NCBI GenBank assembly: GCA_944990035.1
Contig: CALYLX010000049.1
Span: 1-64,000 of the forward strand
Length of the DNA stretch: 64,000 bases
Reading direction: 5' to 3'
DNA from: Clitopilus passeckerianus
Taxonomy: Eukaryota > Basidiomycota > Agaricomycetes > Agaricales > Entolomataceae
Positions within the stretch are counted from its first letter, which is position 1; every line of letters starts with the position of its first letter. Both the position numbers and the translations under genes were made by a program. The notes beneath the pieces are model-generated. The model ran no database searches. It had not been told where the DNA came from and saw only the letters and a program-made list of their open reading frames with translations. Of the stretch, positions 49,260 to 62,903 are shown piece by piece.

Positions 49260-51049
49260 CTATATGTCGAATCTGCGCACATATACCTTGCTGGCATGGG
49301 TAGACACGATTCGCCTGTCATCGAAGGTGACAGTGCCTTTCTCGTCTATGCGTCCTCCCACCATGGGGTCCAGGCTGGCTGGAGAAACCTCGGCTCCTGT
49401 CCCCGCCTCCAAATCCCATACCCATAGACTTCCATTGAGACCTAAACTAATGCACCGACCATCAGAAAGCGCCAGAGATGAAATTGGTCCAATCTGCCCA
49501 TGCAAGTTCCGCACGAATGTTAACCGGGGCACCGGGCCGGCTACGGACGCCGAGGGAGGTGGAAGATATAGACGGTAGAGCTGAAGTACAGGTGAAGTCC
49601 GCATGAACCGACTCGAATCTGAATCTTCTGAATCACTGCTGCTCAAACTCGAACTCGAAGTGTTTCCTGAGCTGCTAGGAGGAGGCCAGTTTCCAGGTGC
49701 GTCTGCTGGCGCCAGAACAACCCACTTCCCGTCGGTTTGGGTGTCTGCGACACGCAACACGCGTCGGCTCCACTGTTCACGCATAACACGTAGCTTCCGC
49801 TCATCTATCCAACCCGGTGGGACATCCAAAGCCTTCGTCGTCCGGGACGATACTACCAACAGTGGCGTGTTCAGATGTAGCGCCGGAGTCGAACTAGTAG
49901 AAGGCTCCACGAAACCAAGTTCGGACATAGAAACTGGTTTCGAACGCGATATTATGAGCTCGGTGGCGCCCACAGACCAATGTTCCGGGTACACCGGGAC
50001 GGTGTAGGCCAGGACAAGCTTGTATGTGTCCGTTGTGGGTGCGGAAAGCACAAGAGAAGTCGGTGGAAATGAAGTGAAGGAGCTGAGCTTCTGTGATAGC
50101 TTGACGCCGTCCTCGGAGAGATCGTAAATGGTTAAACGGAAATTCCGTGAAAGGGTGATGAGCAATGGATGGTGGTATACAGCACGCGTTACTCGTGCAT
50201 CTTTGGGTATAATGCTTCTCGGAAGGTAAGCGATGATGTGGGAGGAATGATGGAGGTGTGTAGGGTGTATTGAATGAACGCTAAACTCCCCTGTTGAGAG
50301 AAAGTAGGCAAGGCGCAACTGGTTTCTGGTTGGTGGCGCTTGATCGAATGAAATAGCAGTGATCTCTACTGCGGCTTGCGATAACTTTGGTTGATAGGTT
50401 ATCGTATGAGTAGCCGAAGGGTGTCCGAAAATGTGTACAGAAGGGTTGGCGGAAGGATGTGACGAGGCGGTGATCGTCAGATTTCCTGCCAGCACCACAT
50501 GGGGAGCGTAAAGGTCTTCAGGTGATGTGGAGGCAATTGACGTTATCCCGTCGTTGACCAGCTCGCCTATTGCGCAGCGCCCTACGACGTAGATTTACTA
50601 AGGCTGACTCATGAGGCAATGGTAACAACTAAGGACTCACCTTTCTTCCAATTCGAACCGATTCGAAACATCCATTTCCAGTCCTTTACTGCATTGTCCG
50701 GTTTCAACAATGCTCGTCCAGGCAAAGGTTTCACCTCACGACCGTCGGGCCGCGGACCTGTAATGAAACCTCTTGATCCTTGTAGGCGAGTGCGTCCAAA
50801 GTTTCTGATGTAGAGGAGTCGCCAAAGTTCATTGTCACCTGCAAGCCTATAGCATGTCTTGTTGACTCTTTGTGCCGCGGAGAGATCCTCCCAAGAGAGG
50901 AAAGAGAATATTAGCAGAATCAATTCATCATATAAGGACCGGAATGAGAACGGATGCCGGGAAATGTGGGTGTGGTTGACTGAGGGACTCTGCACTTGAC
51001 AACGTTTCTGAGATTCTAGTGGCTCAGGCGATAACGAGCGTTTGGACAT
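49260..51049 (-). CDS. F-box protein with propeller-like C-terminus
   Basis: Predicted substrate receptor of an SCF ubiquitin ligase. Exons 51049-50641 and 50581-49260 encode 576 residues; an upstream in-frame ATG at 51133 would add 28. The F-box lies near residues 30-75: FRSLYDELILLIFSFLSWED then LSAAQRVNKTCYRLAGDNEL and LWRLLYIRNFG. The long second exon contains WD40-like strands: LSDGRCISLGLNGSLWVWDL, GTVTFDDRRIVSTHASKVYV, and earlier VHIFGHPSATHTITY, with a Ser/Asp-rich insert (SSLSSSDSEDSDSS). The partner substrate is unknown. It starts 121 bases from WDR83 in divergent orientation. Confidence 0.82.
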
Positions 51050-51170
51050 CGTCGAGTCAGTAGCTGGTGCAATATACAGACGCTGAGTGAGCATCAGCGG
51101 ACTGGCAATAATGTCCAAGACGGGTAGCATCATGTGATCGAATCCCTCTTGCGCGACGTTGAGCAGGTCA

Positions 51171-52330
51171 ATGGCGACTGGCCTTCAGCAATCGCCGCAA
51201 TCGGTTCATGTAACTCTTGAAGGGCACAAGGGTCCCGTTAACATGGCCAGATATTCCAAAGGAACCGCAAAATATGTTCTAACTGGTGGCCAAGACCGCA
51301 CTGTTCGCCTCTGGAACGCGAATCTTGGGACAGAAATCAAAACGTTTACTGCTCATGGCTACGAAGTTCTCTCGGTCGCAGTGTATGTCATAAATACCTC
51401 ATGCTACGAAGCTCAGAAGTTCTAATGCCTATTCTCCGAACCATAGATCTCATGACAATGCTAAATTCGTCTCTTCTGGTGGGGACCGCTCGGTCTTTCT
51501 TTGGGATGTTGCAACTGGGGTAACCACTCGCCGTATTTCCGGGCATATGGGCAAGATTTTTGCCGTGGACTTTAACCAGGATGCAACAGTTTGCGCAAGT
51601 GGTAAGATAATTTTGCTCCGCACGGAAGAATGATGGTTAATTATGTGGCGCAGGTTCTTTCGATGCCTCCGTGAGGCTATGGGACTTAAGGGCGCAGAAC
51701 CGCCAGGCCATCCAAATCTTGGATGAGGCACGAGATGCCATTCAGACCATTCATGTGGGCCTGACGTACATCATTTCTGGCTCGGTAGACGGTCATGTCC
51801 GAACTTATGACCTCCGCAAAGGCGAGCTACGAGCAGACTATATTGGGCGTAAGTCGCTGTTTCTTGCATTAGGCACCTCTGAAACGACTCTGAACATGCA
51901 TCTTGTCTTCAGACCCTGTAGTGTCGGTAATGCCGACCCAGGACAGTCAAACCTTGCTGGTCACTGCACTCGACTCCCATGTTCGATTGATGGACATGTC
52001 ATCTGGAAAATTATTAAATGACTTCGCTGGCCATTCAAATGAAAATTATCGGTGTCGGGCTTGTTTCGGACATGGAGAGGCAACCGTCGTATGTGGAGAT
52101 GAGAAGGGCAAGATATGGGATTGGGACCTTCTGGATGTGAGAACTTACTCTCAAACCGACTGGCATAGGGAAAGCTGACGCTAGTTTTTCAAAAGGCTAA
52201 TCCACTATCTTCAAATGGTCGTGCGGGGCATCAGAAGCTGATAACATGGACGGAACATCACCCCACAGATCACGAAATGATTACCTCTAGTGCGGACGGG
52301 ACTGTGAAAGTTTGGCGAAATCCACAATGA
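51171..52330 (+). CDS. WDR83: WD40 protein WDR83/MORG1
   Basis: Seven-bladed WD40 scaffold of 306 residues. In animals WDR83 (MORG1) takes part in MAPK scaffolding and is found in spliceosomal complexes. Exons 51171-51382, 51447-51601, 51654-51848, 51913-52136, 52196-52330. Repeats visible: LEGHKGPVNMARYSK to DRTVRLWN, GYEVLSVAVSHDNAKFVSSG to SVFLWDVATG, GKIFAVDFNQDATVCASGS to SVRLWDLR, AIQILDEARDAIQTI to HVRTYDLRKG, SQTLLVTALDSHVRLMDMSS, and the final ITSSADGTVKVWR. The QILDEARD segment and overall order fit WDR83. The last intron's acceptor (52195) is chosen by phase. Confidence 0.88.
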
Positions 52331-52564
52331 ACCAACTCAGTGACAAGTTCGCGAACCAGTTAACGGGAGTATTTGATTTTCTCCGACAGATAGAGCATGT
52401 GAAGTGTTTTTTGCATGCACGAGTCAATGCCCCAGGCACGTTAATCACACGTTGATGCAATACAGAAGGTCGACTCGTAATAGGCAAAGAGCGTGTGGTA
52501 CCGGTTGCATGGGGAACAAGAGCCATGTAGTTCCGCATCTTCTCATCCACTCGGCACTCGTGCG

Positions 52565-53072
52565 TCACCGTTTTGCCTGGGTCATGGCCTCTGGGGGGGA
52601 GTTAGTGAGGGTTTTGAGCTAATGAAAGGTTAGATCATACCTCGTCTAGTAGCATCCTCTAGTAGTTGAGTATCGACGTTTTCTGCTGCAATCTGTACAT
52701 AACGTACTACCGAACCACGAATGAAACAGTTCTTCACTGCCATCTAACCCGCCTTATTAACTAATGCAAAGACGTTTAGGAGTTGCCACAGAAGACCGAC
52801 CATATGTGGATGCCGTGCATCGTCAGAAACCTTGATGTTATCCAATCGGATGTTCAAGAACCTTGGTAGATCTTAGTTCGCCCATGCGCATACGGGAGCT
52901 TTGGTACAAGACGCACTGGTCAACGGATTTTAAAACGCCAGTGATCGAGAGATCGTTCTTGAGTTCAACGGTAACTTGCTGATCCGTGAGGGTCTTGAAG
53001 ACTGAGAAAATGAGCTTTTTGGTCAAATTAGTCTTGACGAGCAAGAGACACGATGGCTTCAGTACTGACCAT
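52565..53072 (-). CDS. LSM2: Sm-like protein LSM2
   Basis: Subunit of the LSM1-7 (mRNA decay) and LSM2-8 (U6 snRNA) rings, 96 residues. Exons 53072-53070 (ATG alone), 53014-52917, 52861-52801, 52743-52641, 52590-52565. The Sm1 motif is VELKNDLSITGVLKSVDQFL and the Sm2 motif is NCFIRGSVVRYVQI. The start FKTLTDQQV and the end DTQLLEDATRRE are characteristic of LSM2. The ORF closes shortly after (MTQAKR). It starts 123 bases from the divergent secreted DUF5648 gene and ends 234 bases from WDR83. Confidence 0.94.
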
Positions 53073-53195
53073 TGCGTGCGTTCAATGTGGGGAACGAGAA
53101 GGCACGGTCAAGGATTTGCTGGTGTTTGTCGTTTGCAATTATGAAGAACGCGTTTGATGCGGCGACAAGCCAGCCTTGCTCATAACCGTGGCAGT

Positions 53196-53825
53196 ATGGG
53201 CCATATATTCTACTGCTTTGTTCTGCTATCCTCCTTAATAGCAACACTATGTGCTGCCGATTCTAAGACGTTCGTCAAACTGGAGGACCTGCCAGAGGTT
53301 TGTTCATGTGACACTCCCGATTTCACAAATTCTGACTAGACTGGGTTCCCTTCCCTTCAGCCTAAGCCACCTGCAGGAACTGAGAAAATATGGAGTGCAA
53401 TGCAAACGGACCTCGTCGACCATGTGTACTCGACCAACAAATCTGAAGTCCAGCATCTCATCGATTTCTACGGTTTCTTCGTTGAGGGAAAGCAAGGAAC
53501 TACCACTGGCTTTGTCTACTCGAAACCTCACCCCGATACGGTTCCTCTCTACAGGCTCTATGCAATAGGCCTTACCGATCACCTTCTGACAACTTCCAAA
53601 GACGAAAGGAACCATGCTATGAAGCGCCTCGGCTACCACCTTCAAGGCATAATTGGCTATGTGTACCCTTCTGCTGGGACTGGCCGGGTTCCCTTCTATC
53701 GACTCCACAATGAGCCTGCGCACGACCATTATTACACCAGCTCCGAACAGGAACGCGAAGATGCCTCTCGCAATGGCTGGAAGGAGGAGGATATTCTTGC
53801 CTATCTGTTACCGGAGTCCAGCTAG
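53196..53825 (+). CDS. Secreted DUF5648 repeat protein
   Basis: A 188-residue protein in two exons (53196-53297, 53361-53825). It has a signal peptide (FYCFVLLSSLIATLCAA). The mature part shows the repeated pattern of DUF5648: VPLYRLYAIGLTDHLLTTSK, then GYHLQGIIGYVYPS, and again VPFYRLHNEPAHDHYYTSSE, then GWKEEDILAYLLPES. Such repeats occur in secreted bacterial and fungal proteins and may form a beta-propeller-like or carbohydrate-binding fold; function is not established. No catalytic motif is seen. Confidence 0.78.
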
Positions 53826-54045
53826 ATCCAGTATGTGTATTATTTTCCTCAAATTCGCAGCACTCGTTTATTCTTGTCAACCATAGGCTCCCATTGTATT
53901 CACTATGTATACCACAACATAGACGTGTATGATATCCAGCCCTCTAATTGTATACCAACGTACCCGGCAGCCCTCGTATCCGAGAATATGACGGCCTAGC
54001 AAAAACATATAGGAATTGACCCTTCATAAAACACAAGGGTTTCCA

Positions 54046-55148
54046 TCACTCTTCGGGCTCCTTTCCTGTCTGCGCAAGTGTGCATTTCCTCAACAACTCG
54101 CCAAATTTCTTGGAATTATTCGCATCCCCAACCTCCATATATGCAATTTTCAGCGCCTCCAGATGATACCCATATGCACCCGATGCCTCAAGTCCCTCTT
54201 CTGCGATAAGAGATAGATAGTGTAAGCTATTGCGAATACGTTGAAAGGGATCCCAAGAGCCTTCTATCTCCTTCATGCTCTGCCAGGCCTGATATCTGTG
54301 TTCGTCGGAGGCGGAGACGTTACCGACGCACGATAGACACATGCACCTAAACCCCCATTCGGCAAGCTCTTTCTGTCGAGTGTTCGTTGTTTGGAGGATA
54401 CCGCAATAAGCAATAGTTATCTCTTCACCCTTAGCAACATCTCTGACGAGTCTGAGCTGGAAGGTAAACGACCGCAAGTCAAAGGATCTTTCGGCATTGG
54501 GGCGGCAGCTAGAAGACTGTATGCATCAAGCCTCTTTTCTTCATGTAAACCAGAGATCTTCTTACCTATGGTTGATCGGGACATTGTCCCACAGACCGCT
54601 GAATATTCCTTTTCATCTGAAGGAGTAATGTCTGGCTGGAGGTTGCCAACCTCGAGACCATTTGTCCTGATGATCCCGAGTATTGAAGGGCATTCATCTG
54701 GTGCATGGGCGTTGGCTAAAGCCATGTAATCATTCCGAACGCCTGGGTTGAGGCTTGCAACCAAAGGCCGGAGGTAGCGAGTTTCCCATTCCTCCATGAT
54801 AACTCTCCGCCTGTTACCTAGTTCTAAGTGGCTCAGGCGTTCTGAGAGGTCAAGCAATGGCAGGATTGTTGGGACTATTGAGAACGGTCTTTCCATAATG
54901 ATGAGATCACCAAAAGAAAGGTTACATGTTGCGAAAAGACCTAGTCCGTGTTGGCCAGGGCCAACTCGACAACGACTCGGCTCTAAATCCGGGAGACCAG
55001 CCCCATCGACAGTTGCAAGTAGTGTCTGAATTACGCTATCTTGCGAGAGACAGACCGTTGGACCGAGATACGGCTGAGCATCACTTGCTGGGTCGGACGA
55101 GAGAGAACTAGGTATTTTTACGAGATGGTAATCGGTAGAGTTCAACAT
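54046..55148 (-). CDS. SET-domain lysine methyltransferase-like, frameshifted
   Basis: About 348 residues in two exons (55148-54566, 54508-54046). SET features: GPGQHGLGLFATCNLSFGDL with IIMERPFSI (N-SET), a central helical insert, SILGIIRTNGLEV, then the core motif split by the intron, and RLVRDVAKGEEITIAYCGIL followed by a post-SET-like Cys pair (CMCLSC). The two exons are out of frame by one base: the first runs in one frame to MSR, while NHS, which should follow and joins cleanly to CRPNAE, is read in the next. Combined exon length is 1046, one short of a multiple of three. This is a real mutation, a sequence error near 54575, or a missed splice choice. It belongs to the fungal SET proteins of unknown substrate. 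Confidence 0.72.
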
Positions 55149-55351
55149 GATTGTGACATCGTTCTGTCTAAACGTCCTAACGTTCGTCCACAAGGACAAA
55201 GAAGCGAAGGCATTCCTGTCAAGAACCTAAGATATGTTACAAGGGAAAGGCGTGGATTGGGAGGTTCATGTAGCAGATTGCTTTGACAGCATAATCACAT
55301 ATAGTGTAGGGTAAGAGCATGATATATTTTTTACGAATACGACCCAAACTC

Positions 55352-56213
55352 TTAAGCGTGAGCATGCTTCTGCTTCCCTGTCCTGAGCTTCCTGAGGTAG
55401 AATTCAAGCTCCTTGCCCTCAAGAATGTAACCATCAGCACGACCAGACTGGCCAGGTCGGCTGGAGATAACAGCATAGAGGCGACCAGCACCGAACTGGC
55501 TCTCAAGAAGAGGGTCGATCTTAGCCTCTGTTAGGGAATAGTCAGATCGAGTATTTAAAACGTCCCAAAGAGGCCACTAACCCTTCTTCTTCTCGTCAAG
55601 GCTGCGTTGTGCGTGATTGGAGAGCTTCTTGGGCTCAGTGGGCTCAGCGGTGGTCTTGGCGCCCTTTTTCGAAACGGGTTGGCCGTACTAACGAAAAATT
55701 TCAATGCCAGGATCTAAAAGCCAGGATGGTCCAGCGGGACGTACGTGGGTCTCATACCACTGACGGAATGGGGTAGCGTCGACTTGGATGATAGCGTTCT
55801 TCACAAGAGTGTTGGTTCGGACGAGTTCGTTGTTGGAGGCATTGTAGACCTGGACGAAAAAACAAAGCCGCGATTGAGCAAAAGGAGCCGATTACCATAT
55901 AGATTGATACAGACGACAGAGATGATCCTAGTCTTCCTTGTGGTGTGCTCCGAGCCCCACGCAAAGTTACCGGACTCAAGACGAAGAGCACGGTACTTGA
56001 GGTTTCCACCACGGACACGGACGGTGTGGACGCGCTTAGCGCCAAGTTTTGTGTTGGCGGCCTGACGACCGAGCTCAAACTTTCTCTTCTTGCGGTAGTG
56101 GGGGCGTTGAGCACCAGTCTCTGAGCGCTTGTGCCTTGATGAACGGGAGATACCTGTTTACATTGTCAGTAAAGTCTTCGAGATCGTCGATAAAAGCATC
56201 AGCACTGACCCAT
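55352..56213 (-). CDS. RPS8: 40S ribosomal protein eS8 (RPS8)
   Basis: Small-subunit ribosomal protein, 209 residues. Exons 56213-56210 (ATG plus one base), 56153-55915, 55849-55745, 55687-55582, 55527-55352. Conserved stretches: [118 protein letters not shown]. The length is normal. Confidence 0.95.
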
Positions 56214-56497
56214 GCCGGTTGGACTTGAGGAGTGCGAGTCTTGAGGCGGCTAGAGTTTGTGGTGATACTCGAAATTAAGGTTCAGGTAATTTCAGCCTCA
56301 GATCGGCTTTTCCCGTGCTACTGTCATCAGGTGACCTGAACGCTGGACGCGTCTTGAATCAATCCGCGACTTCCATTCTGGGACTTGCTGTTTAGAAACC
56401 CTAGTGCATGAGGTTGCCTCAATGAAAGGGCATGTAGGCAAGATGAAGACTCTGTATGTAGAGTGCCTATTTAGTAGGCTTGATCCTTTCTCCTACT

Positions 56498-58407
56498 ATG
56501 CTAGCTTTGTCGAATCCAATTGATCAGTTTTGGCGTCTTCGTGCACACAAACCTCGTCCAATTCACCAACCCTCTCTGGAAGTCGGGAATTCCGAAATTG
56601 CTGGGCTGACCCGGGCAGAAGCCGGCAAGGTCGCAGTAAGTAGCTCTGCTGTTGCTATCCGGCCCTCTCTAAGCTTTGAATGTGAACCAGGTCTCGATAG
56701 TGAGATTCTTGAATGCGCTGAAGAAACGCGTTGGTGGCCATAGGCGAGTCGATGAGCCAAAGTGTAGTTGGAAGTTGACACAGAAGTATACGCAGTGATA
56801 ATCAAATTTGTTTTCTAGTCAATACCAACGAGCTCTACAACAACCTACCTTGTCCTCGTAACGAATCCTCCCTCCTTCGTGAGCTGGTCGTACTCAAACT
56901 AAAGTCACGGACAGAGGAGTCGACATGTAACCTTTCTCCGCTCAGCTCACGATCTCGAGCCCGCCTAATATCCTCTGGTAGGGAAGGGGGGAAATACCGT
57001 GCACACTCTGAGACTCGAGGATGGCATGAGTTTTGTCGATGCAACTGTTGAACATGTAGCCAAGTTAAACACCATGGCCAGAGTGGACATTCCTCTTGTG
57101 CTTCTGAGCGATTCCAGGGAACTCCGGACAAAAGCAAAGAACGGAAGCAATTACGTTCGTATTTTACTGCTGCGGCAGTTGGCTTCTCGTAGAGAGGACG
57201 ATGCGGAAGTATCTACACTCTGTTCCCAGACGCCAGCAGAGTCGACTCCATCGGACAGACTAAATGCGTGCATCGGTGTATTCCAATCTTTGGAGCAGTC
57301 TGGTCTACTCAAGCAACTACTCAAGGAAGGAAGGCGCTTCTTGTTCGTCTCTTCGAGCGACAACCCTGGAGCGACGTCAGTCCCTGCTCCCAGAATGCAC
57401 GCTTTATACTCATCCAATCGTAGGATTGAGCCCAAGCTTCTATATCACTTTCTCAGGGAAAGGGCCACAATCTTGGAAGAGGTGGTTTCCGGCACTGAAG
57501 CCACGCATCTGGTACGCTTATCCTCTCCATTACAACCCTCGCTGACCATCTCCCACAGAGGAATCAAGGTAAAACTTTTTGACTACTGGCTGTAACATTT
57601 CCTGAAGCAATTTAAAGGCCAAGTTGACGGGGTACTCAGCAAGCAAGAACCTCATAGCACCGGTAGCTTCTGGATAAACCTTCAAGGTTAGCCCCAATAC
57701 TCTTCCGAGTCAATCCCACTGCTGACTGAATTCCAGCCATGAAGCGACATATGGAGAAGCTGGACTCGGCTACGCATACATCTCATACCTCTCCACCTCC
57801 AACGTCGACTATGTTTGTTCCACCAGAGCGTGCACTATCTGTCCGCAGCCCCATGGACCTCCTCTTACTCAGGAGCGACATCTATAGCCTCGAAGATGGG
57901 GTGCTCGTGCTTGACGAGCAACGTTCATTCTCTCACCTGCCTACCATCAGGTTGGATGGCCGCTTTAACAAGGTAACTAGATGGCCACTCTTATTCTTCG
58001 ACGTATTCCTCATCCAAGCCTTGCATCAGGTTCATGAGTTTGATACCCGCCTTCGTTGGACACCCAAAATGCTGGAACTTGACGACTTGACAGTGTCAGG
58101 AAACGTGTATTTCGGCAGAGATGTGACGTTGAAAGGGACGGTCATCAGTGAGTCGTCTCCTGGAGCTGCTTGCAGCCGAGCTAAGGTGTGAATTCTGTAG
58201 TCAACGCAAAAGACGGGCATCGCCTAGATATTCCAGATGGTTGTGTTCTCAAAGACTGTAAGCCTGGCCACTTAGATATAAGCCTCGGTTCTTTGCTAAG
58301 TTATTCATCAGGTCCGGTTTCTGGAAACTTGATTTCAACGGTTCGTCCCCTCCCTCTAACCAGAGTGGGGGACTTCTTGACTAACAGCCGTTATGCAGGA
58401 GATATAA
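56498..58407 (+). CDS. Diverged UDP-glucose pyrophosphorylase paralogue
   Basis: A UGPase-like protein of about 442 residues lying tail to tail with UGP1. Model: 56498-56635, 56691-56763, 56819-56926, 56982-57375, 57424-57511, 57559-57568, 57618-57686, 57737-57972, 58030-58147, 58201-58257, 58312-58340, 58399-58407; total 1329 bases in phase, no internal stops. Homology is plain in DGMSFVDATVEHVAKLN, LLKEGRRFLFVSSSDNPGA, SFWINLQAMKRHM, MDLLLLRSDIYSLEDG, LELDDLTVSGNVYFGRDVTL and RLDIPDGCVLKD. The nucleotide loop GGLGTxMG is replaced (KLKSRTEESTWKGGN), PPGHGD and INPK are absent, and VSNSDN became VSSSDN. It is probably not an active pyrophosphorylase. The first two exons are the least certain. 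Confidence 0.8.
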
Positions 58408-58666
58408 AGTGAAAGGGAAACCCTACACATATAGTTACAGATTTGGACATTCCCATGATGCAGCTGCTCTCCCCTTATTATTTCTCGCAATAATTCATGA
58501 TTCCAAAAAGGTATAATGAATTCATCGGTGTCTAAGTATCGTTTTGTAACCGTAAAAAGGTCCGTACATTTTTCGTCGAGAGGATTATTTACTCCGATTC
58601 ATGATGGTATGAATTGAGAAAGCATAATAAAAAGGTATATGTCCGTGCACATTATATTCCACTCAA

Positions 58667-60642
<1,976 letters not shown>

Positions 60643-62903
60643 GCTGATGGTGGTGGTTTGAGTAAATGAACCAAATCAAGAAAAAAATTGAACTGACTTT
60701 ATATGAACCGGCGAAGTTGTGTTTGTTGAAATGAGCTGGGGTGCGGAATTCGTTCGTAGAAGGGGAGCTCTAGTTTGCCTGTGATGACGTTGATGCTCAA
60801 CTTGAACTGAAGATTGCAAGCGAACCAGCGGGGATTTCGAACCGAACAAGTGAGGAAGAGGTTCTTCACTTATAGTATCACAAATCCACGATTTGCGTCG
60901 ACTCTCCGTTGGCGATGGAGAAACGTTGAAGGTCGCCCTTGTTCGAGTTTTTATACCGGAACTATAAGGGTCGTTCGTCGGGAGTGACAGCAAACGTGCT
61001 TGCATTTAGCCCCTCCCAGCCGTTCACTATTCAGGCTCTTATACCGTAAACTTTCTACGCTATCGACACATTCGGAAAGTGGAGATCTTTCCCCCGTGTG
61101 CTTCATTCCCGAACACGCCTCCTTATCAGCGTTACCACGATGCTGTTTGATTCTTTTCAGCCAATCCCCTTGATGCGCATGTCAACCTCTGTATATTACG
61201 CCAGTTTCTCGACATTCCCTCAACACATTGCACTTGGCTGAGCTGGCGGTTTCCTATAATTTTCTCTACGTTCCTTTTCGGCCTAACGACCAAATTTCAA
61301 TGGTTGTTATCCCGTTTAGCACTAGCGTGTGTGATGACGACGCGAAGATCACCTCATTTCCAACCCTGAAATGAAATCCTCGTTTAAACTTGATCGTTTG
61401 TGTATGGGCGCTAGACAAGGCGTGTCTCTTGCTGACGTTCACAATCTTTCATCATGTCACGTTTTGGCACTCAGCAGTAAAAAGGCATTCTTTCATGCCA
61501 TGATCGCCTATAAACCGGTCTGGGTTCGGTCAATACAAGTTCGACAGGAGTTCAAGGACATTATGCGGTAAACTACAATTTGCCGTGGCATAGCATTTCA
61601 CAAAATTGAAAAGCAACCGTGCTGCTTGCCCTCTTCAGGTCGACTCCTCTCAAAAAATTCATTGCACTGCCTAGAGATAGAGATCCCTTCATCTTCCTAT
61701 TCGCCGAACGACGGAATCGACCGCTCTCGGAGAATTTATATCTATCCCGAGATTACTGGCCTCGGAGCGGACGTGCGGAAGCTCTGCCTATCAGCGCAAT
61801 GATTGACATTTGCTATCTCACTGTCATTCTTCTCTCGATGGTTCCTCCTACACAGAAGGATCATGTCCTGCGTTTGTTATGTTGTGATCGGCTCCGGAAA
61901 GGCTTTAACAAATGTACTTAGGTTCGAACTCTTTAATTTGCTTGAAATTTGGAGCTCGATAAGCAGATAAGCAATATTAATGAACAAACGTTCTTTGGGT
62001 AGAGGGGCGATACAGTATACACGCATCTGCCAGACAGGGTATGGATAGTTGCCGTACCATGGGCCGCCTGGTGGTAAGTTTAGGTTTAATTCCGTACTTG
62101 TATCATTCACTCCGATCTGCAGGGCCAGAAAGGTCACGAACGCAGCACCCAATCACCCAGCGCAAGGTGGTATCAAGAAGGCATCTAGAAGGAGGTCTCT
62201 CAGAGCTTCCCGTGGACACCGAAAGCTCGACTGCAGCTCAAGAGTAGGGTTCAGATCCGACGAGACCTAGTCGCATCTCGTAAACCAAGCCTACTGCAAG
62301 CGATGTGTTCTGGAAGGTGGAGACATTTGCAACGCTCACGCTGCATGCGTTTGATCGTCTGGAGCCCCAGCATGGGCAGGTTAAACACGTTGCAATACGC
62401 AGACGCCTCCTATACAAATTCCCTACTCCAGAAAGAATGGCCTGTTATGACTGCTCATTCCAGAAATCATGGAGCCAGCGATGTTGCAACTGAGCATATA
62501 AGGTTGTCTTCCCTCGCCCTCCAGGCGCTAGCGGCCCAACAAAACTGGACTGTAGTTCGTAAGAAGGATTGACTAACAAGCCAACGAAAAGATTCTGAAC
62601 CTGCATATACATAGCAGCTCTCTCCCCGACGTCGAAGTGCTGATCCGAGAAAGAGACATGGCCTTCCCTAGTCTATCACCGTGATGGGAGATGGAGTACG
62701 GCATGCTGATGGACAGGCTGGAAAGCCGCTATAACAGCATAGAGTCTTGATGTCGTCCAACACAAACTTTCTCGTGAGTGGGTTTAGAGTGGCTGGTTCA
62801 ACTAAGAGTCTGACGTGTTATGTGCGTCTGTGGCATGAACCTGTGAACCAGGAGAATGTATTAGATGAAGTCAAATGGGGCAGCGAGTTAAAAGTGCTTA
62901 CCA
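60643..62903. other. Long intergenic region upstream of UGP1
   Basis: 2.26 kb between UGP1 and the CDC1/TED1-like gene, both on the minus strand. No gene is supported. Scattered open frames occur (minus 61877-62152, plus 62303-62572), and splice-like signals (GTAAGT at about 62074, TCTGCAG at about 62120) appear on the plus strand, but no continuous protein can be joined. It holds the UGP1 promoter at the left end. Confidence 0.45.
60698..60703 (-). promoter_or_regulatory. TATA box of UGP1
   Basis: TATAAA on the minus strand, 55 bases before the UGP1 start codon and followed by an A/T-rich leader. Motif and position only. Confidence 0.4.

Noticed and set aside
61918..61935. B-box-like GGTTCGAACTC
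   Set aside because: No A box or acceptor stem at the right distance upstream, so it is not a tRNA gene.
62194..62267. tRNA-like 74-base segment with GGTCTC/GAGACC ends and an internal GGTTCA
   Set aside because: The T-loop lacks the required A at position 58, the T-stem does not pair, and no A box or cloverleaf can be drawn.
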